Shown here: piece by piece, positions 19,498 through 30,483 of the stretch
How the letters are laid out: each line of letters begins with the position of its first letter
Numbering within the stretch: the first letter of the stretch is position 1
Notes under the pieces: model-generated
What the model saw: only the letters and a program-made list of their open reading frames with translations
The model's database searches: none
What the model was told of the DNA's origin: nothing
NCBI RefSeq assembly: GCF_041102775.1
Contig: NZ_JBGCUO010000002.1
Span: 205,868-269,867 of the forward strand
DNA: 64,000 nucleotides
From: Alcanivorax sp. REN37
Lineage (GTDB): Bacteria; Pseudomonadota; Gammaproteobacteria; Pseudomonadales; Alcanivoracaceae
Direction of reading: 5' to 3'
Position numbers and translations under genes: made by a program

Positions 19498-21572
19498 AGC
19501 AGCAGCTGCTGGGCAGAGACCGGCGCGCTGCCGTCGCTTTCTACCCGCTCATAGCTGCCGTCGCCCTGCATTTGCCAGGCTTGGGTGTTGTCTTCCAGGT
19601 ACAGCTCCAGATCCTCGATGATGCGCTGCTTGAGCTTCTTGTCGTTGATCGGGAAGCAGGTTTCCACCCGGTTGATCAGGTTGCGTTCCATCCAGTCGGC
19701 GCTGGACAACAGCACCCGCTCTTCGCCGCCGTGATAGAAATAGTGCACCCGCGTGTGTTCCAGGAAGCGCCCGATGATGGAGCGCACGCGGATGTTATCC
19801 GACAGTCCCGCCACCCCCGGCCGCAGGCAGCACATGCCGCGGATTACTAGGTCGATGCTGACGCCCGCCTGGCTGGCGCGGTACAGCGCCTTCATCACTT
19901 CCGGCTCGGTCAGCGAGTTCATCTTGGCGACGATGCGTGCCGGCCGCCCGGCCAGCGCTTCCTGGGTTTCGAAGTGGATCAGGTCGAGGATGCCGCTGTG
20001 CAGTGTGAACGGTGAATGCATCAACTGCTTGAGGCGGGCTGCTTTGCCCATGCCGGTTAGCTCCAGGAAGATTTTGTGCACGTCCTGGCAGATCGCTTCG
20101 TTGGCGGTGAACAGCCCGTAATCGGTGTACAGCTTGGCGGTTTTGGTGTGGTAGTTGCCGGTGCCGAGGTGGGCGTAACGGCGAATGCCACCGTGTTGGT
20201 CGCGGCGGATCACCAGCATCATTTTGGAGTGGGTTTTGTAGCCCACCACCCCGTACACCACGATGGCGCCGGCCTCCTGTAACCGCCGGGCGCCTTCGAT
20301 GTTGCTGGCTTCGTCAAAGCGCGCGCGCAGCTCGACGATGGCGGTCACTTCCTTGCCGTTACGCGCCGCCGCCTCCAAGTGGTCGAGAATCTCCGAGGTG
20401 GTGCCAGTGCGGTACAGCGTCTGCTTGATCGCCAGCACGTTGGGATCGCGCGCCGCTTCCGCCAGCAAGTTCACCACCGGCGAGAACGATTCAAACGGGT
20501 GGTGCAGCAGCACATCGCCGTCGTCGATGCACTCAAACAAACTGTCGTGGCTTTTCAGCCGCGCCGGTACCCGCGGGGTGAACGCCGGATACCGCAGCCG
20601 TGGTCGTTTCACGTCGGTGAACATGCGCGCCAGGTTCACCGGGCCGTTCACTTCGTACAGGTCTTCTTCGTCCAGCTCGAACTTCTTCAGCAGGTAGTCG
20701 ACCAAGTGGCGCGGACAGTTGTCAGCCACTTCCAGCCGCACTTCCTCGCCGTAGCGGCGCCGCAGCAGGCCGCCCTTGAGCGCGCTGGCCAAGTCTTCCA
20801 CGTCTTCGTCCAGCTCCATGTCGGCGTTGCGGGTGACACGGAATTGGTAGCAGCCGGTGGCCTTCATGCCGGGGAACAGGTCGCTGACATGGGCGTGGAT
20901 CATCGACGACAGGAAAATAAAGTTGTCGTAGCCGTCGTTGCAGATGTCATCGGGAATGCGGATCAGGCGCGGCAGCGAGCGTGGCGCCGGCACGATGGCG
21001 AGGCCGGATTGGCGGCCGAACGCGTCCTTGCCTTCCAGCGGCACGATGAAGTTAAGGCTCTTGTTCACCAAGCGCGGGAACGGGTGTGCCGGGTCCAGCG
21101 CGATCGGTGTCAGCACCGGGTAGATTTGCTCGCGGAAGTAGCGTTTGACCCAGGCTTCCTGTTCGCGCGTCCAATGGTCGCGGCGCAGGAACTGCACGCC
21201 TTCCTGCGCCAGTGCCGGCAGCAGTACTTCATTGAGAATGTGGTATTGGCGCGCCACCGCTTCATGCACCACGCGCGAGATGATCTTCAGCACTTCCAGT
21301 GGGTGCATGGCGTCGGGGCCGGTATAAACCCCCACCGAGGAGCGGCGCAGCAGCTGGTTGTGCAGCCCGGCGACGCGGATTTCGAAGAACTCATCCATGT
21401 TGCTGGAGAAGATCAGCAGGAAGTTGAGCCGCTCCATCAACGGATGGCGCTCATCCATGGCCTGTTCCAGCACCCGTAGGTTGAAACGCAGCATGCTGAG
21501 TTCACGGTTGACGTAATGGTCCGGCTGATCGAGGTCCGGCAGAAAATCCGGCGGTGTGGTCTGCTCCGTCAT
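19482..21572 (-). CDS. ppk1: Polyphosphate kinase 1
   Basis: PPK1 polymerises polyphosphate from ATP at the membrane. From ATG 21572 ([13 protein letters not shown] six bases upstream) it is 696 residues. An in-frame ATG at 21596 adds eight residues and has no good site. Features are the N-terminal domain with RELSMLRFN, the head domain [18 protein letters not shown] segment (here [14 protein letters not shown]), and two PLD-like catalytic domains with the phosphorylated histidine in [11 protein letters not shown] and the second one in [17 protein letters not shown]. It is opposed by ppx on the other strand. hemB lies directly upstream. Confidence 0.97.
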   Translation of the reverse strand: MTEQTTPPDFLPDLDQPDHYVNRELSMLRFNLRVLEQAMDERHPLMERLNFLLIFSSNMDEFFEIRVAGLHNQLLRRSSVGVYTGPDAMHPLEVLKIISRVVHEAVARQYHILNEVLLPALAQEGVQFLRRDHWTREQEAWVKRYFREQIYPVLTPIALDPAHPFPRLVNKSLNFIVPLEGKDAFGRQSGLAIVPAPRSLPRLIRIPDDICNDGYDNFIFLSSMIHAHVSDLFPGMKATGCYQFRVTRNADMELDEDVEDLASALKGGLLRRRYGEEVRLEVADNCPRHLVDYLLKKFELDEEDLYEVNGPVNLARMFTDVKRPRLRYPAFTPRVPARLKSHDSLFECIDDGDVLLHHPFESFSPVVNLLAEAARDPNVLAIKQTLYRTGTTSEILDHLEAAARNGKEVTAIVELRARFDEASNIEGARRLQEAGAIVVYGVVGYKTHSKMMLVIRRDQHGGIRRYAHLGTGNYHTKTAKLYTDYGLFTANEAICQDVHKIFLELTGMGKAARLKQLMHSPFTLHSGILDLIHFETQEALAGRPARIVAKMNSLTEPEVMKALYRASQAGVSIDLVIRGMCCLRPGVAGLSDNIRVRSIIGRFLEHTRVHYFYHGGEERVLLSSADWMERNLINRVETCFPINDKKLKQRIIEDLELYLEDNTQAWQMQGDGSYERVESDGSAPVSAQQLLLERLS

Positions 21573-21668
21573 GTGAGGCTTCCCGGCGATGTCCATGGGC
21601 GCGCAGCGGCGGTGCGCGAAACCGCGTCAGAATAGGTCAAGAATATGACAGCTTGCGGTCGCCGGGAA

Positions 21669-21691
21669 CGGGACGGCGTGCTGCCGTCCCG
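21669..21691 (-). terminator. Hairpin after hemB
   Basis: A 9-bp stem CGGGACGGC/GCCGTCCCG with a 5-base loop sits about 10 bp after the hemB stop. There is no strong U-tract, so read-through into ppk is possible. Confidence 0.5.
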
Positions 21692-21700
21692 CAGGGGAAA

Positions 21701-23377
<1,677 letters not shown>

Positions 23378-23381
<4 letters not shown>

Positions 23382-24049
23382 GTCTGTTCCAACGCATCAA
23401 ACGATTTGTCGGCAGCGCGCTGTTAGGCGGGCTGGTGGTACTGCTGCCGTTGGCGGTGGTCGGTTTCCTGTTCCGCTGGCTGTATGGCGTCACCACCGAG
23501 ATTGCCGCACCGCTGATCCACTATGTGGTGCAAGAGTGGCATTGGCATCCGACGGTGGCGGATTGGGTCGGTATTCTGGCGCTGGTGCTGGTGTGTTTTC
23601 TGGTTGGCAATTTGGTCGCCACCCGGCTGGGACACTGGTTTTGGAATGCCATGGAGACCCGCATCATGGCGCGCTTGCCGGGCTACCGGGCGGTGCGTGA
23701 GGTGGTCAGCCAGCTGCTGGGCAATAACGAGGATTCCCCGTTCCGCCGTGGCGAGGTGGCGCGGGTATGGATTTACGGGCGCGGCGCAGACGTGTCCGTA
23801 CTGGGGCTGGTAACGGCCCGTTTTCCCGATGGGCAGCTCACTGTTTTCGTGCCCACCGGACCCAACCCCACCACCGGTTTCATTTATCTTGTGGAACCGG
23901 GTGTGGTAACACTGTGTCCTGATATCAGCGTAGAGCAAATGATGAAGGTTGTGGTCGCCTGCGGCGCCGGCAGCCAGCGCCTGTTCCCGACGGACAGCGC
24001 TGCGGCAGCCTTGCGAGCGGATGCGGGTGCCACGGAGGAGGAAAGATGA
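23378..24049 (+). CDS. DUF502 family membrane protein
   Basis: A 223-residue inner-membrane protein of the DUF502 family, function unknown. Two hydrophobic helices (about residues 13-37 and 63-83) anchor it. The soluble part contains the conserved MARLPGYRAVREVVSQLLG and VFVPTGPNPTTGFIYLV segments that define the family. It overlaps greB and elbB by 4 bp on each side (ATGA junctions), so the three genes form a tightly coupled operon. Homologues in plants and bacteria have been linked to membrane or vacuolar processes, but nothing here fixes a role. Confidence 0.88.
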
Positions 24050-24702
24050 AAGTAGCAGTTTTGTTGGCCGGCTGTGGTGTCTACGACGGCTCGGAAATTT
24101 ACGAATCCACGGTGACCCTGCTGGCGCTGGATCGTCTTGGGGTGAGTTACCAATGCATGGCGCCGAACATCGAACAGGCCCATGTGATCAACCACATCAC
24201 CGGCGAAGAAATGGTCGCCGACCGCCGCAACGTGCTGGTGGAAGCCGCCCGTTTGGCGCGCGGCAACATCATCGACTTGAAAGTGGCCAACGCGGAAGAC
24301 TATGACGCGCTGATCGTGCCCGGTGGCTTCGGTGTTGCTAAGAACCTCAGCGATTTCGCTTTCAAAGGCGCCGAGATGACGGTGCTGCCGGCAGTGCGCG
24401 ATTTCATCCGCGATCTGCATCGCGGCGGCAAGCCGGTGGGGCTAGTGTGCATTGCGCCGGTGATGAGCGCGGCGCTATTCGGTGAAGGGGTGCGCTGCAC
24501 CATCGGTAGCGATGCCGATACGGCCGCGGCGATCACCGCCATGGGCGGCAAGCACGTCAGCTGCGCGGTGGATGACATTGTCGTCGACCAGCAACTGAAG
24601 CTGGTGACCACGCCGGCCTACATGGCGGCGCAGCGCATCAGCGAAGCGGCCGCCGGCATCGACAAGCTGGTCGCCAAAGTCGTGGAGATGGCGCGCGCCT
24701 AA
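24046..24702 (+). CDS. elbB: Glyoxalase/isoprenoid-biosynthesis-associated protein ElbB
   Basis: A 218-residue member of the DJ-1/PfpI superfamily, E. coli ElbB (YhbL) type. The N-terminal signature KVAVLLAGCGVYDGSEI and the nucleophile-elbow cysteine in PVGLVCIAPVM are visible. E. coli ElbB has weak glyoxalase activity and was linked genetically to isoprenoid output. The physiological substrate is uncertain. GGAGGAAAG precedes the ATG, which overlaps the DUF502 stop. A clear terminator follows. Confidence 0.92.
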   Translation: MKVAVLLAGCGVYDGSEIYESTVTLLALDRLGVSYQCMAPNIEQAHVINHITGEEMVADRRNVLVEAARLARGNIIDLKVANAEDYDALIVPGGFGVAKNLSDFAFKGAEMTVLPAVRDFIRDLHRGGKPVGLVCIAPVMSAALFGEGVRCTIGSDADTAAAITAMGGKHVSCAVDDIVVDQQLKLVTTPAYMAAQRISEAAAGIDKLVAKVVEMARA

Positions 24703-24722
24703 GGCGCATGGCGGATGCAATG

Positions 24723-24746
24723 AAGGGACCTGCGGGTCCCTTTTTT
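24723..24746 (+). terminator. Terminator of the greB-DUF502-elbB operon
   Basis: An 8-bp stem AAGGGACC/GGTCCCTT with loop TGCG is followed by TTTTA. Confidence 0.88.
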
Positions 24747-24865
24747 ATGGACCTCAACATCATACTTTGGGTCGGCTTGCGCCGGTCTTTGGGCGCAACC
24801 GGCATAGGCCGCGCTTGTGCCACCGGCGATGGCTGCCTAGCGTGAAACGGCAGGCTGCCGACGCC

Positions 24866-24892
24866 ACAACAATACAACCAAGAACAACAACA
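24866..24892 (+). promoter_or_regulatory. CA-rich Hfq/Crc-type motif at the PqqU-like receptor RBS
   Basis: A 27-base stretch made almost wholly of A and C, with ACAACAAT and AAGAACAACAA, ends two bases before the Shine-Dalgarno GAGGGG (24894-24899) of the receptor. In Pseudomonas, AANAANAA stretches next to the start are bound by Hfq with Crc to block translation. Such a tract is conspicuous in this GC-rich sequence. Confidence 0.6.
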
Positions 24893-24905
24893 TGAGGGGT
24901 TTGTC

Positions 24906-26981
24906 ATGACTCGACAGGGTGGTGCTGTCCTGGCCCGTTGGCGTCACGTCGCATGCGGCGTCGCGTTGGCGGCAGGGACCGCCCAAGCGGCACCGGTGCA
25001 TGAGTTGGCGCCGGTACGTATCGATGGCATGCGTCTGGAGCGCTCGCTGGCGGACGCGCCGGCGGCGGTGGCGGTGGTGGATACCGAAGCGGCTCAGCAG
25101 GGCCAACCGCGCCTGCAGTTGGATGAGACCTTGTCGCGGGTGCCGGGGCTGATGCTCACCAACCGCTACAACTATGCCCAAAACCTGAGACTGTCCTCGC
25201 GTGGCTTCGGGGCCCGCGCGCCGTTTGGCGTGCGCGGCCTGCGGGTGCGTGTGGACGGCTTCCCGGAAACGGTGCCGGATGGCCAGTCGCAGGTGGACAG
25301 CATTGATCTGGACAGTTTGCGCGACGCCACCGTGCTTCGCGGCCCGGCGTCGGTACTGTACGGCAATGGCAGCGGCGGCGTGGTGGACCTGAACACCTAT
25401 GACGGCCGCAACATGGCCTATGGCCGCGAGTTGCGCGTGACGGCCGGCGAGCACGGGCTGCGCAAGGCGCACCTGCACGCCGGTGGTGAGGAGGGCGACT
25501 GGTCGTACTACGGGGGTGTCACCGGCCTGCGTTACGAGGGCTACCGCGACCAGAGCGAGGTGGAAAAATACCAAGCCATCGGCCGGGTCGGTTGGCAGAT
25601 GACGCCGGCGCAGCGGTTGGAGTTTGTGCTCACCGCCATGGACATCCCCCGCGGTGAAGACCCCGGCGGTTTGACCGCCGCACAGGTGAAGGCCGACCGC
25701 CGTGCCGCGGTGCCTATGGCGCCACGCTTGGATGCCGGCCAGGAAGTGTCCCAGCAGCGCCTCGGCGTGCGCTATCGCCATGATGACGTGGCCGGTGGTC
25801 AGTACCAGGTGCAGACCTTCATTGCGCGCCGTGATTTTGAACAGCAGCTGCCGTTCCCGGGTAACAGCCACATCGAATACCAGCGTCTGTTTTACGGATT
25901 GTCCACCGACTACAGCCGAGAGCTGATGGTGGCGGGCCGTGCGCAACGTTTCGTGGTGGGACTGGATGCCGACGCCCAGCGCGATGACCGTGATCGGCAC
26001 AGCGTCAATGCCAGCGGCCAGACCACGGGTCGCACTGCCGAGGAAAAGCAGGCCGCCAGTGCGGTGGGGGTGTTCGCGCAGCTGGACAGCGCGCTCACCG
26101 ATCAACTGTTGCTGTCACTGGGCCTGCGCCACGACACCGTGCGGCTGCGTATCAACGACCGCTTCCTCAGCGACGGTGATGACAGCGGCACCCAACGTTT
26201 CCATGAACAGAGCTACAGCGCCGGGCTGACCTGGCATTACAGCGATGCGCTGCAGCTGTACCTGACTGGCAGCACCGCCTTTGAAACCCCGACCTTTACC
26301 GAGCTCGCCAATCCAGTGGGGGGCGGCTTTGATTCGCAATTGGGGCCGCAAAAAGCCCGTAACCAGGAGCTGGGGCTGCGCAGCCTGATCGGTGCCGGTT
26401 GGTGGAGCACGCTGGCGCTGTACCGGGTGGATGTAAAGGACGAGATCACCCCCTATGAGTTGCAGGGCCGCACCTTCTACCGCAACGCTGCACGCACACG
26501 CCGCCAAGGCCTGGAGTTAGGCATTGAAGGGCCGCTCAGCGAACAGTGGAGCCTGGCATTGGCCTACACCTGGGCGCACAACCAGTTCCGCCGTTTCGAT
26601 GACGTGCAGCAGGGGGCCGATGTCAGTGGCCTGCGCATGCCCGGGTTGCCACGACACATTGCCTTTGCCGAGCTGGCGTGGCGCGGTGGGCTGGGGTACT
26701 ACGCCATCAGCGACCTGCGCTTTGTCAGCGACCAGTACGCCGAGAACACCAACCAGACGCGGGTCGCCAGCAGTACCCTGGTGGGGCTGCGCGGGGGACG
26801 CCAGTGGCGCTTCGGCGATGGCGAACTGGACCTGTACAGCGGCATCAACAACCTGTTCGATCGCGAGTATTTCGCCAACCTGCGTATCAACGCCAACAGC
26901 GACCGGCCGCTGGCGCAACGTGGTTACTTCGAACCGGGGCCGGGCCGTACCGTCTACGCGGGGGTGGCATGGAAATGGTGA
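24906..26981 (+). CDS. pqqU: TonB-dependent receptor similar to PqqU/YncD (candidate PQQ importer)
   Basis: A 691-residue TonB-dependent receptor with a signal peptide (about residues 1-29, ending AQA). The plug contains LSSRGFGARAPFGVRG, DGFPETVPDGQ and VLRGPASVLYGNGSGGV. The barrel shows EDPGGLT, FETPTFTEL, LRMPGLPRH and NLFDREYFANLRIN, and ends in W. These segments and their order recall E. coli YncD, renamed PqqU after it was shown to import pyrroloquinoline quinone. No pqq biosynthesis genes lie in the window although PQQ-dependent ExaA does, so a cofactor-scavenging role fits. No Fur box is visible upstream; a CA motif overlaps its ribosome-binding region. The stop overlaps the peroxiredoxin start. 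The assignment is by recalled motif similarity. Confidence 0.75.
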   Translation: MTRQGGAVLARWRHVACGVALAAGTAQAAPVHELAPVRIDGMRLERSLADAPAAVAVVDTEAAQQGQPRLQLDETLSRVPGLMLTNRYNYAQNLRLSSRGFGARAPFGVRGLRVRVDGFPETVPDGQSQVDSIDLDSLRDATVLRGPASVLYGNGSGGVVDLNTYDGRNMAYGRELRVTAGEHGLRKAHLHAGGEEGDWSYYGGVTGLRYEGYRDQSEVEKYQAIGRVGWQMTPAQRLEFVLTAMDIPRGEDPGGLTAAQVKADRRAAVPMAPRLDAGQEVSQQRLGVRYRHDDVAGGQYQVQTFIARRDFEQQLPFPGNSHIEYQRLFYGLSTDYSRELMVAGRAQRFVVGLDADAQRDDRDRHSVNASGQTTGRTAEEKQAASAVGVFAQLDSALTDQLLLSLGLRHDTVRLRINDRFLSDGDDSGTQRFHEQSYSAGLTWHYSDALQLYLTGSTAFETPTFTELANPVGGGFDSQLGPQKARNQELGLRSLIGAGWWSTLALYRVDVKDEITPYELQGRTFYRNAARTRRQGLELGIEGPLSEQWSLALAYTWAHNQFRRFDDVQQGADVSGLRMPGLPRHIAFAELAWRGGLGYYAISDLRFVSDQYAENTNQTRVASSTLVGLRGGRQWRFGDGELDLYSGINNLFDREYFANLRINANSDRPLAQRGYFEPGPGRTVYAGVAWKW

Positions 26982-27664
26982 GCCGCGCGCTGCTGTGGGC
27001 GACGTTGCTGTGGGCGTCGCCACTGCTGGCGCTTCAACTGGGCGACAAGGTGCCGGACTTCACCCTGCCGAGTACCGAAGGGCCGTTCACGCTGTCGGAG
27101 CAGGGCGCTGATCACTGGGTGCTGTTGGTGTCGCACCCGGCGGCGTTCACGCCGATCTGCACCACCGAGCTGGCGGCGCTGGCGCAGGAGCGGGAGTGGT
27201 TTGCCGAGCGCGGTGTGAAGCTGGCGGCGATTGCCGTCGGCGACGCCGAAACACTGGCCCGCTGGCGCGCCGACATCAGCAAGTTGGCTGGCAAGTCGGT
27301 GGGCTACCCGCTGCTGGCGGACGGTGAACGACAAGTGAGCGAGCAACTCGGCATGTTGCACCCGAAGGCGCTCGATACCCATACCGTGCGCAGCGTGCTG
27401 ATCATCGACCGCCGCCAGCGGCTGCGGCTGCGGATTGATTATCCGCCGGATATTGGCCGCAACGTGGACGAAATAAAACGTGTCACCGAGGCGCTGTTGC
27501 GTAGCGAGCGTTATCACCTGATGGCGCCGGTGAACTGGGTGCCCGGCACCGACATGGTGGTGCCCGGTTGGATGCAATCAGAGCAGGCCAAAGAGCTGTT
27601 CGGCACGCTGTCAGAAGGCGCGGTGCCCTACCTGCGCTACACCCCCGATCCGGACCGGCGCTAG
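26975..27664 (+). CDS. Exported 1-Cys-type peroxiredoxin
   Basis: A Prx6/1-Cys-type peroxiredoxin of 229 residues from ATG 26975, with the peroxidatic motif PAAFTPICTTEL and the C-terminal 1-Cys Prx region (RYHLMAPVNWVPG). Unlike the usual cytosolic members, it starts with a hydrophobic export signal (MVSRALLWATLLWASPLLA) before LQLGDKVPDF, so it should act in the periplasm. An alternative ATG at 26969 adds Met-Glu. Its start overlaps the receptor stop (ATGGTGA), so the two are translationally coupled. A periplasmic peroxide scavenger linked to a redox-cofactor receptor is an interesting pairing. Its reductant is unknown. Confidence 0.85.
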   Translation: MVSRALLWATLLWASPLLALQLGDKVPDFTLPSTEGPFTLSEQGADHWVLLVSHPAAFTPICTTELAALAQEREWFAERGVKLAAIAVGDAETLARWRADISKLAGKSVGYPLLADGERQVSEQLGMLHPKALDTHTVRSVLIIDRRQRLRLRIDYPPDIGRNVDEIKRVTEALLRSERYHLMAPVNWVPGTDMVVPGWMQSEQAKELFGTLSEGAVPYLRYTPDPDRR

Positions 27665-27797
27665 TCTTTCCGGTTACGACCTTGGCGCCATGGATGGCGT
27701 GCCAGAGCAGCACCAAAGCGGAATACTGCCGGCTTGCCAAGCCATCAATACTCTCCCTGTTTTGCGTAAAACAGATTATTCAAACGGAGAGGAAAAC

Positions 27798-28946
27798 ATG
27801 AAAAAAACAATCCTTGCTGGCGCTGTTGCGCTTGCAGTGCTGCCGCTTTCCGCCACCGCTGCCATCCCGCTGTATGAAGAAGGTGATTTGAGCTTCACCA
27901 CCGATGGCTACATCAACGCGTTCTACGTGCACCAGGATGTGGACCGTCCTGGTACGGCACTGGATCGCAACCAATCGCGGGTAAAAATGGGCTTCCTGCC
28001 CAACTACCTCGGCTTCAATGTGGCCAACCGCGTCGGTGATCTGAACTTCGGCGCCCGCGCCTCGTTTTGGGTGACCATCAACGACAGCAGTGATGCCGGC
28101 ACCGCCACCGCCATCGACGTGCGCCAGTTCTACGGCACCGTGGGCGGCGACTGGGGTGAGGTGACGCTGGGTAAAGACTTCGGCCTGTTCGCACGCTCTA
28201 ACATCTTGCGTGACGAGCTGCTGTCCGGCTTCGGTCACGCCAGTGATCTGATGGGCATCCTCAATTGGGGCGGCGTGTCGTTCGGCAACATCGGCAGCGG
28301 TTACCCCTATGCGTTCCCAAGCGCGCAGATCACTTACCGCATGCCGACCGTGGCTGGCTTCAATCTGGCGGTGGGCGTGCTGGACCCTTACGACACCACC
28401 GATGCGTCCCAAGTTGGCGGCGCGTCATATCAAGACAGCCCGCGGGTAGAGTCTGAAATCTCCTACACCAACAGCTTCGGTGATGCCGAGCTGTATGCGT
28501 GGGTGAACGGGGCCTGGCAGCATTCGCGCAACACCGATCCGCTGGTGGACTCAGTCACCTCCTCCGGGGTTGGCTACGGCGTGCAGATGAAAGTGCAGGA
28601 TCTGTCGGTGACGGTGTCCGGCTTTAACGCTGACGGCATGCACCCGTTCTTCACCAACAACCTCGGTCAGGCCAGCCTGCAGGAAGTCGACAGCAAAGGG
28701 CACCTGGCGCAGATCGGTTATCAGTTTGGCAAACTGCGTGCGGCAGCGTCCTACGGCCGCACTCAGGATGATGGGCTGGTGACCGGCAACCGTTTGAAAC
28801 TGACCCACACGGCCCTGCAGCTGAGCTACGCGGTGACCCCGCAGTTCACCTTGGTGGCCAACGGTGGCCGCTTTGAAGCCCGCGATGGCGGTGTGAAAGC
28901 GGAAGAAACCGATACCGTGGCAGTGGGTGCGGCGCTGTCCTGGTAA
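27798..28946 (+). CDS. Outer-membrane porin
   Basis: A 382-residue beta-barrel porin of the Gram-negative general/anion type. The signal peptide is MKKTILAGAVALAVLPLSATA. The body alternates amphipathic strands with aromatic girdle residues, for example GYINAFYVHQ, RQFYGTVGGDWGEVTLGKDFGLF and LAQIGYQFG, and ends in the classical W (AVGAALSW), the BAM recognition signal. The ATG at 27798 has GAGAGG nearby. An A-rich AAAAAAACAA spans the first codons, a weaker version of the CA motif seen at exaA. The position before the alcohol cluster could suit small-molecule uptake, but selectivity is not deducible. Confidence 0.88.
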   Translation: MKKTILAGAVALAVLPLSATAAIPLYEEGDLSFTTDGYINAFYVHQDVDRPGTALDRNQSRVKMGFLPNYLGFNVANRVGDLNFGARASFWVTINDSSDAGTATAIDVRQFYGTVGGDWGEVTLGKDFGLFARSNILRDELLSGFGHASDLMGILNWGGVSFGNIGSGYPYAFPSAQITYRMPTVAGFNLAVGVLDPYDTTDASQVGGASYQDSPRVESEISYTNSFGDAELYAWVNGAWQHSRNTDPLVDSVTSSGVGYGVQMKVQDLSVTVSGFNADGMHPFFTNNLGQASLQEVDSKGHLAQIGYQFGKLRAAASYGRTQDDGLVTGNRLKLTHTALQLSYAVTPQFTLVANGGRFEARDGGVKAEETDTVAVGAALSW

Positions 28947-28965
28947 GCGCTGTCTTGCAGGTAAT

Positions 28966-29000
28966 AAAAAGCCCGGTGTCGCAAGGCACCGGGCTTTTTT
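28966..29000. terminator. Bidirectional terminator between porin and selO
   Basis: Stem GCCCGGTG/CACCGGGC (28971-28978 and 28987-28994), with A5 before it and T6 after it. Confidence 0.92.
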
Positions 29001-29013
29001 ATCGCTCAGTGGT

Positions 29014-30405
29014 TCAGTCGGCGTCCTCTGGTAGCAGCTGCTGACGCAAACGGCGGACCGCTTCGAGGTCGCCGTCCAGCACCGCGTCGGTGCAGCCCTG
29101 CAAGGTAGCCGAATCGAGCCGCCAACACGGGTTAGCGCGTCGGCGGCGCTGCTGGCGCTCCGCTTCGCTGCAGTGCTCCTGTTGCAGCCGCTGCTGATAA
29201 CGCTGCAGCCACTCTGTCAGCTGCAGTGGCGCCTGCGGCACGCGGAACAGCTGGCACAACGCCTGCTGCCAGGCGTCCGGATGGTCGCCGGCGAGGCCGC
29301 CGAACGCATCGTGATAATCCACGTCGTACCGCTGCAGCAGTGCGCACCAGTCGCGTACCCAACCCAGGTCGCCGGGCAGCGTTTGGGCGAGGCCAAAGCG
29401 GCGATTCATGGCGCGCAGGTAGTGCAGGTCGAGCTGACTAAAGAAATCATCCAGGGTGCGGCGGTGGTGATGTTGGCCGCTGAGTTGGTCTAGGGCATCG
29501 GCCAGCAGCTCCAGCCCCTCCAGCACCGCTTCCGGTTGGCGGTGGTAGGCGTAACGGCGCAGGTTGTCGTCCTTGGCCGGGCTCCAGTTGGGGTTGTAGC
29601 GCTGCATGAAGGCGCCGGTGCCGAGATCCAGCGTCAGCCCGAGCACCGAAATGTTGTCGCTGTTGAGGCCGCCGTGCACGTAACCATAGGCCTGCCAAAG
29701 GGCCACGGTTTCCGCATGGCGCCGCACCAGCGCGGCCAACAACGACGGGCTGTCGTCACCCAGCGGCTGCGGGCCGCGTTGGTTGAGGTAGGCCAGTACG
29801 CCCGGCAGCACATCCGGGGCCCCGCGTAGCGCGAGCCATTCCAGGTGGCCGATGCGCATCAACGACGGGCCGCTGCGCAGCAACATGCCAAGCGGTTCGT
29901 GGGTGCGCACACGCCGGTCAGGGCATTGCAGCAAGGCAGTGCCGCCGGCGCAGCCGATGCCGAGTGCCTGCAGCGCTTTGGATAGCACGTATTCGCGGAT
30001 CGCACTGTGCAGTGACAGGCGGCCATCGCCCTGGGCAAAACAGGTGGCGCCGCCGCCCTTGAGCCACCACTCCAGCCGCCAGCCGTCGCGCTGCAGATCC
30101 GTCAGCAGCAATGCGCGGCCGTCGCCCAATTGCGGATTAAGCACACCGAATTGGTGGCCCACATACTTGGTGGCGAGCGCTTGCGGACAGCGCTGGCTGG
30201 CGTGGGCGAGCAGGTCAGTGAGAACAGCAGCGCCGGTGGGATGCAGTTGATTCAACAGCGGCGCGGTGGACTCGGGACGCAGCCGCGGGTCGGCATCGAG
30301 CAGCTGCAGGCCGGGCCAGTCGGCGGGCACATGGGGCTGCCAAAGGGTGCGGCTGAGCTGGTCGAAATCGGCAGCGGGCAGTGGGTTCGGGAGCAGGTCG
30401 GTCAC
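29014..30405 (-). CDS. selO: SelO protein adenylyltransferase (YdiU/UPF0061)
   Basis: SelO is a pseudokinase-fold enzyme that transfers AMP to proteins and is linked to redox stress. I start at GTG 30405 because GGAGG lies eight bases upstream, giving 463 residues, slightly shorter than E. coli SelO. Conserved pieces are YVGHQFGVLNPQLGDGRALLLTD, split here as GHQFGVLNPQLGDGRA, the LKGGGATCFAQGDGR loop and the catalytic HGGLNSDNISVLGLTLDLG. The C-terminal selenocysteine/cysteine seen in some homologues is absent (ends LLPEDAD). The ribosome-binding site overlaps the exaC terminator, so expression must start from read-through or an overlapping promoter. Confidence 0.9.
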   Translation of the reverse strand: MTDLLPNPLPAADFDQLSRTLWQPHVPADWPGLQLLDADPRLRPESTAPLLNQLHPTGAAVLTDLLAHASQRCPQALATKYVGHQFGVLNPQLGDGRALLLTDLQRDGWRLEWWLKGGGATCFAQGDGRLSLHSAIREYVLSKALQALGIGCAGGTALLQCPDRRVRTHEPLGMLLRSGPSLMRIGHLEWLALRGAPDVLPGVLAYLNQRGPQPLGDDSPSLLAALVRRHAETVALWQAYGYVHGGLNSDNISVLGLTLDLGTGAFMQRYNPNWSPAKDDNLRRYAYHRQPEAVLEGLELLADALDQLSGQHHHRRTLDDFFSQLDLHYLRAMNRRFGLAQTLPGDLGWVRDWCALLQRYDVDYHDAFGGLAGDHPDAWQQALCQLFRVPQAPLQLTEWLQRYQQRLQQEHCSEAERQQRRRRANPCWRLDSATLQGCTDAVLDGDLEAVRRLRQQLLPEDAD

Positions 30406-30418
30406 GGTCTTCACCTCC

Positions 30419-30447
30419 AAAAAAAACCACCCCGCAAGCGGGGTGGT
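30419..30447 (-). terminator. exaC operon terminator
   Basis: On the minus strand an 8-bp stem ACCACCCC/GGGGTGGT, extended by GC pairs, is followed by eight T. It lies 37 bp after the exaC stop and overlaps the selO ribosome-binding site. Confidence 0.93.
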
Positions 30448-30483
30448 GGCAGTGAGCGCAGTGCGGTGGGCAGACCGCTGGGA

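Noticed and set aside
24837..26105. Minus-strand 422-codon frame opposite the PqqU-like receptor
   Set aside because: Antisense shadow of the receptor gene caused by GC-rich codon usage.
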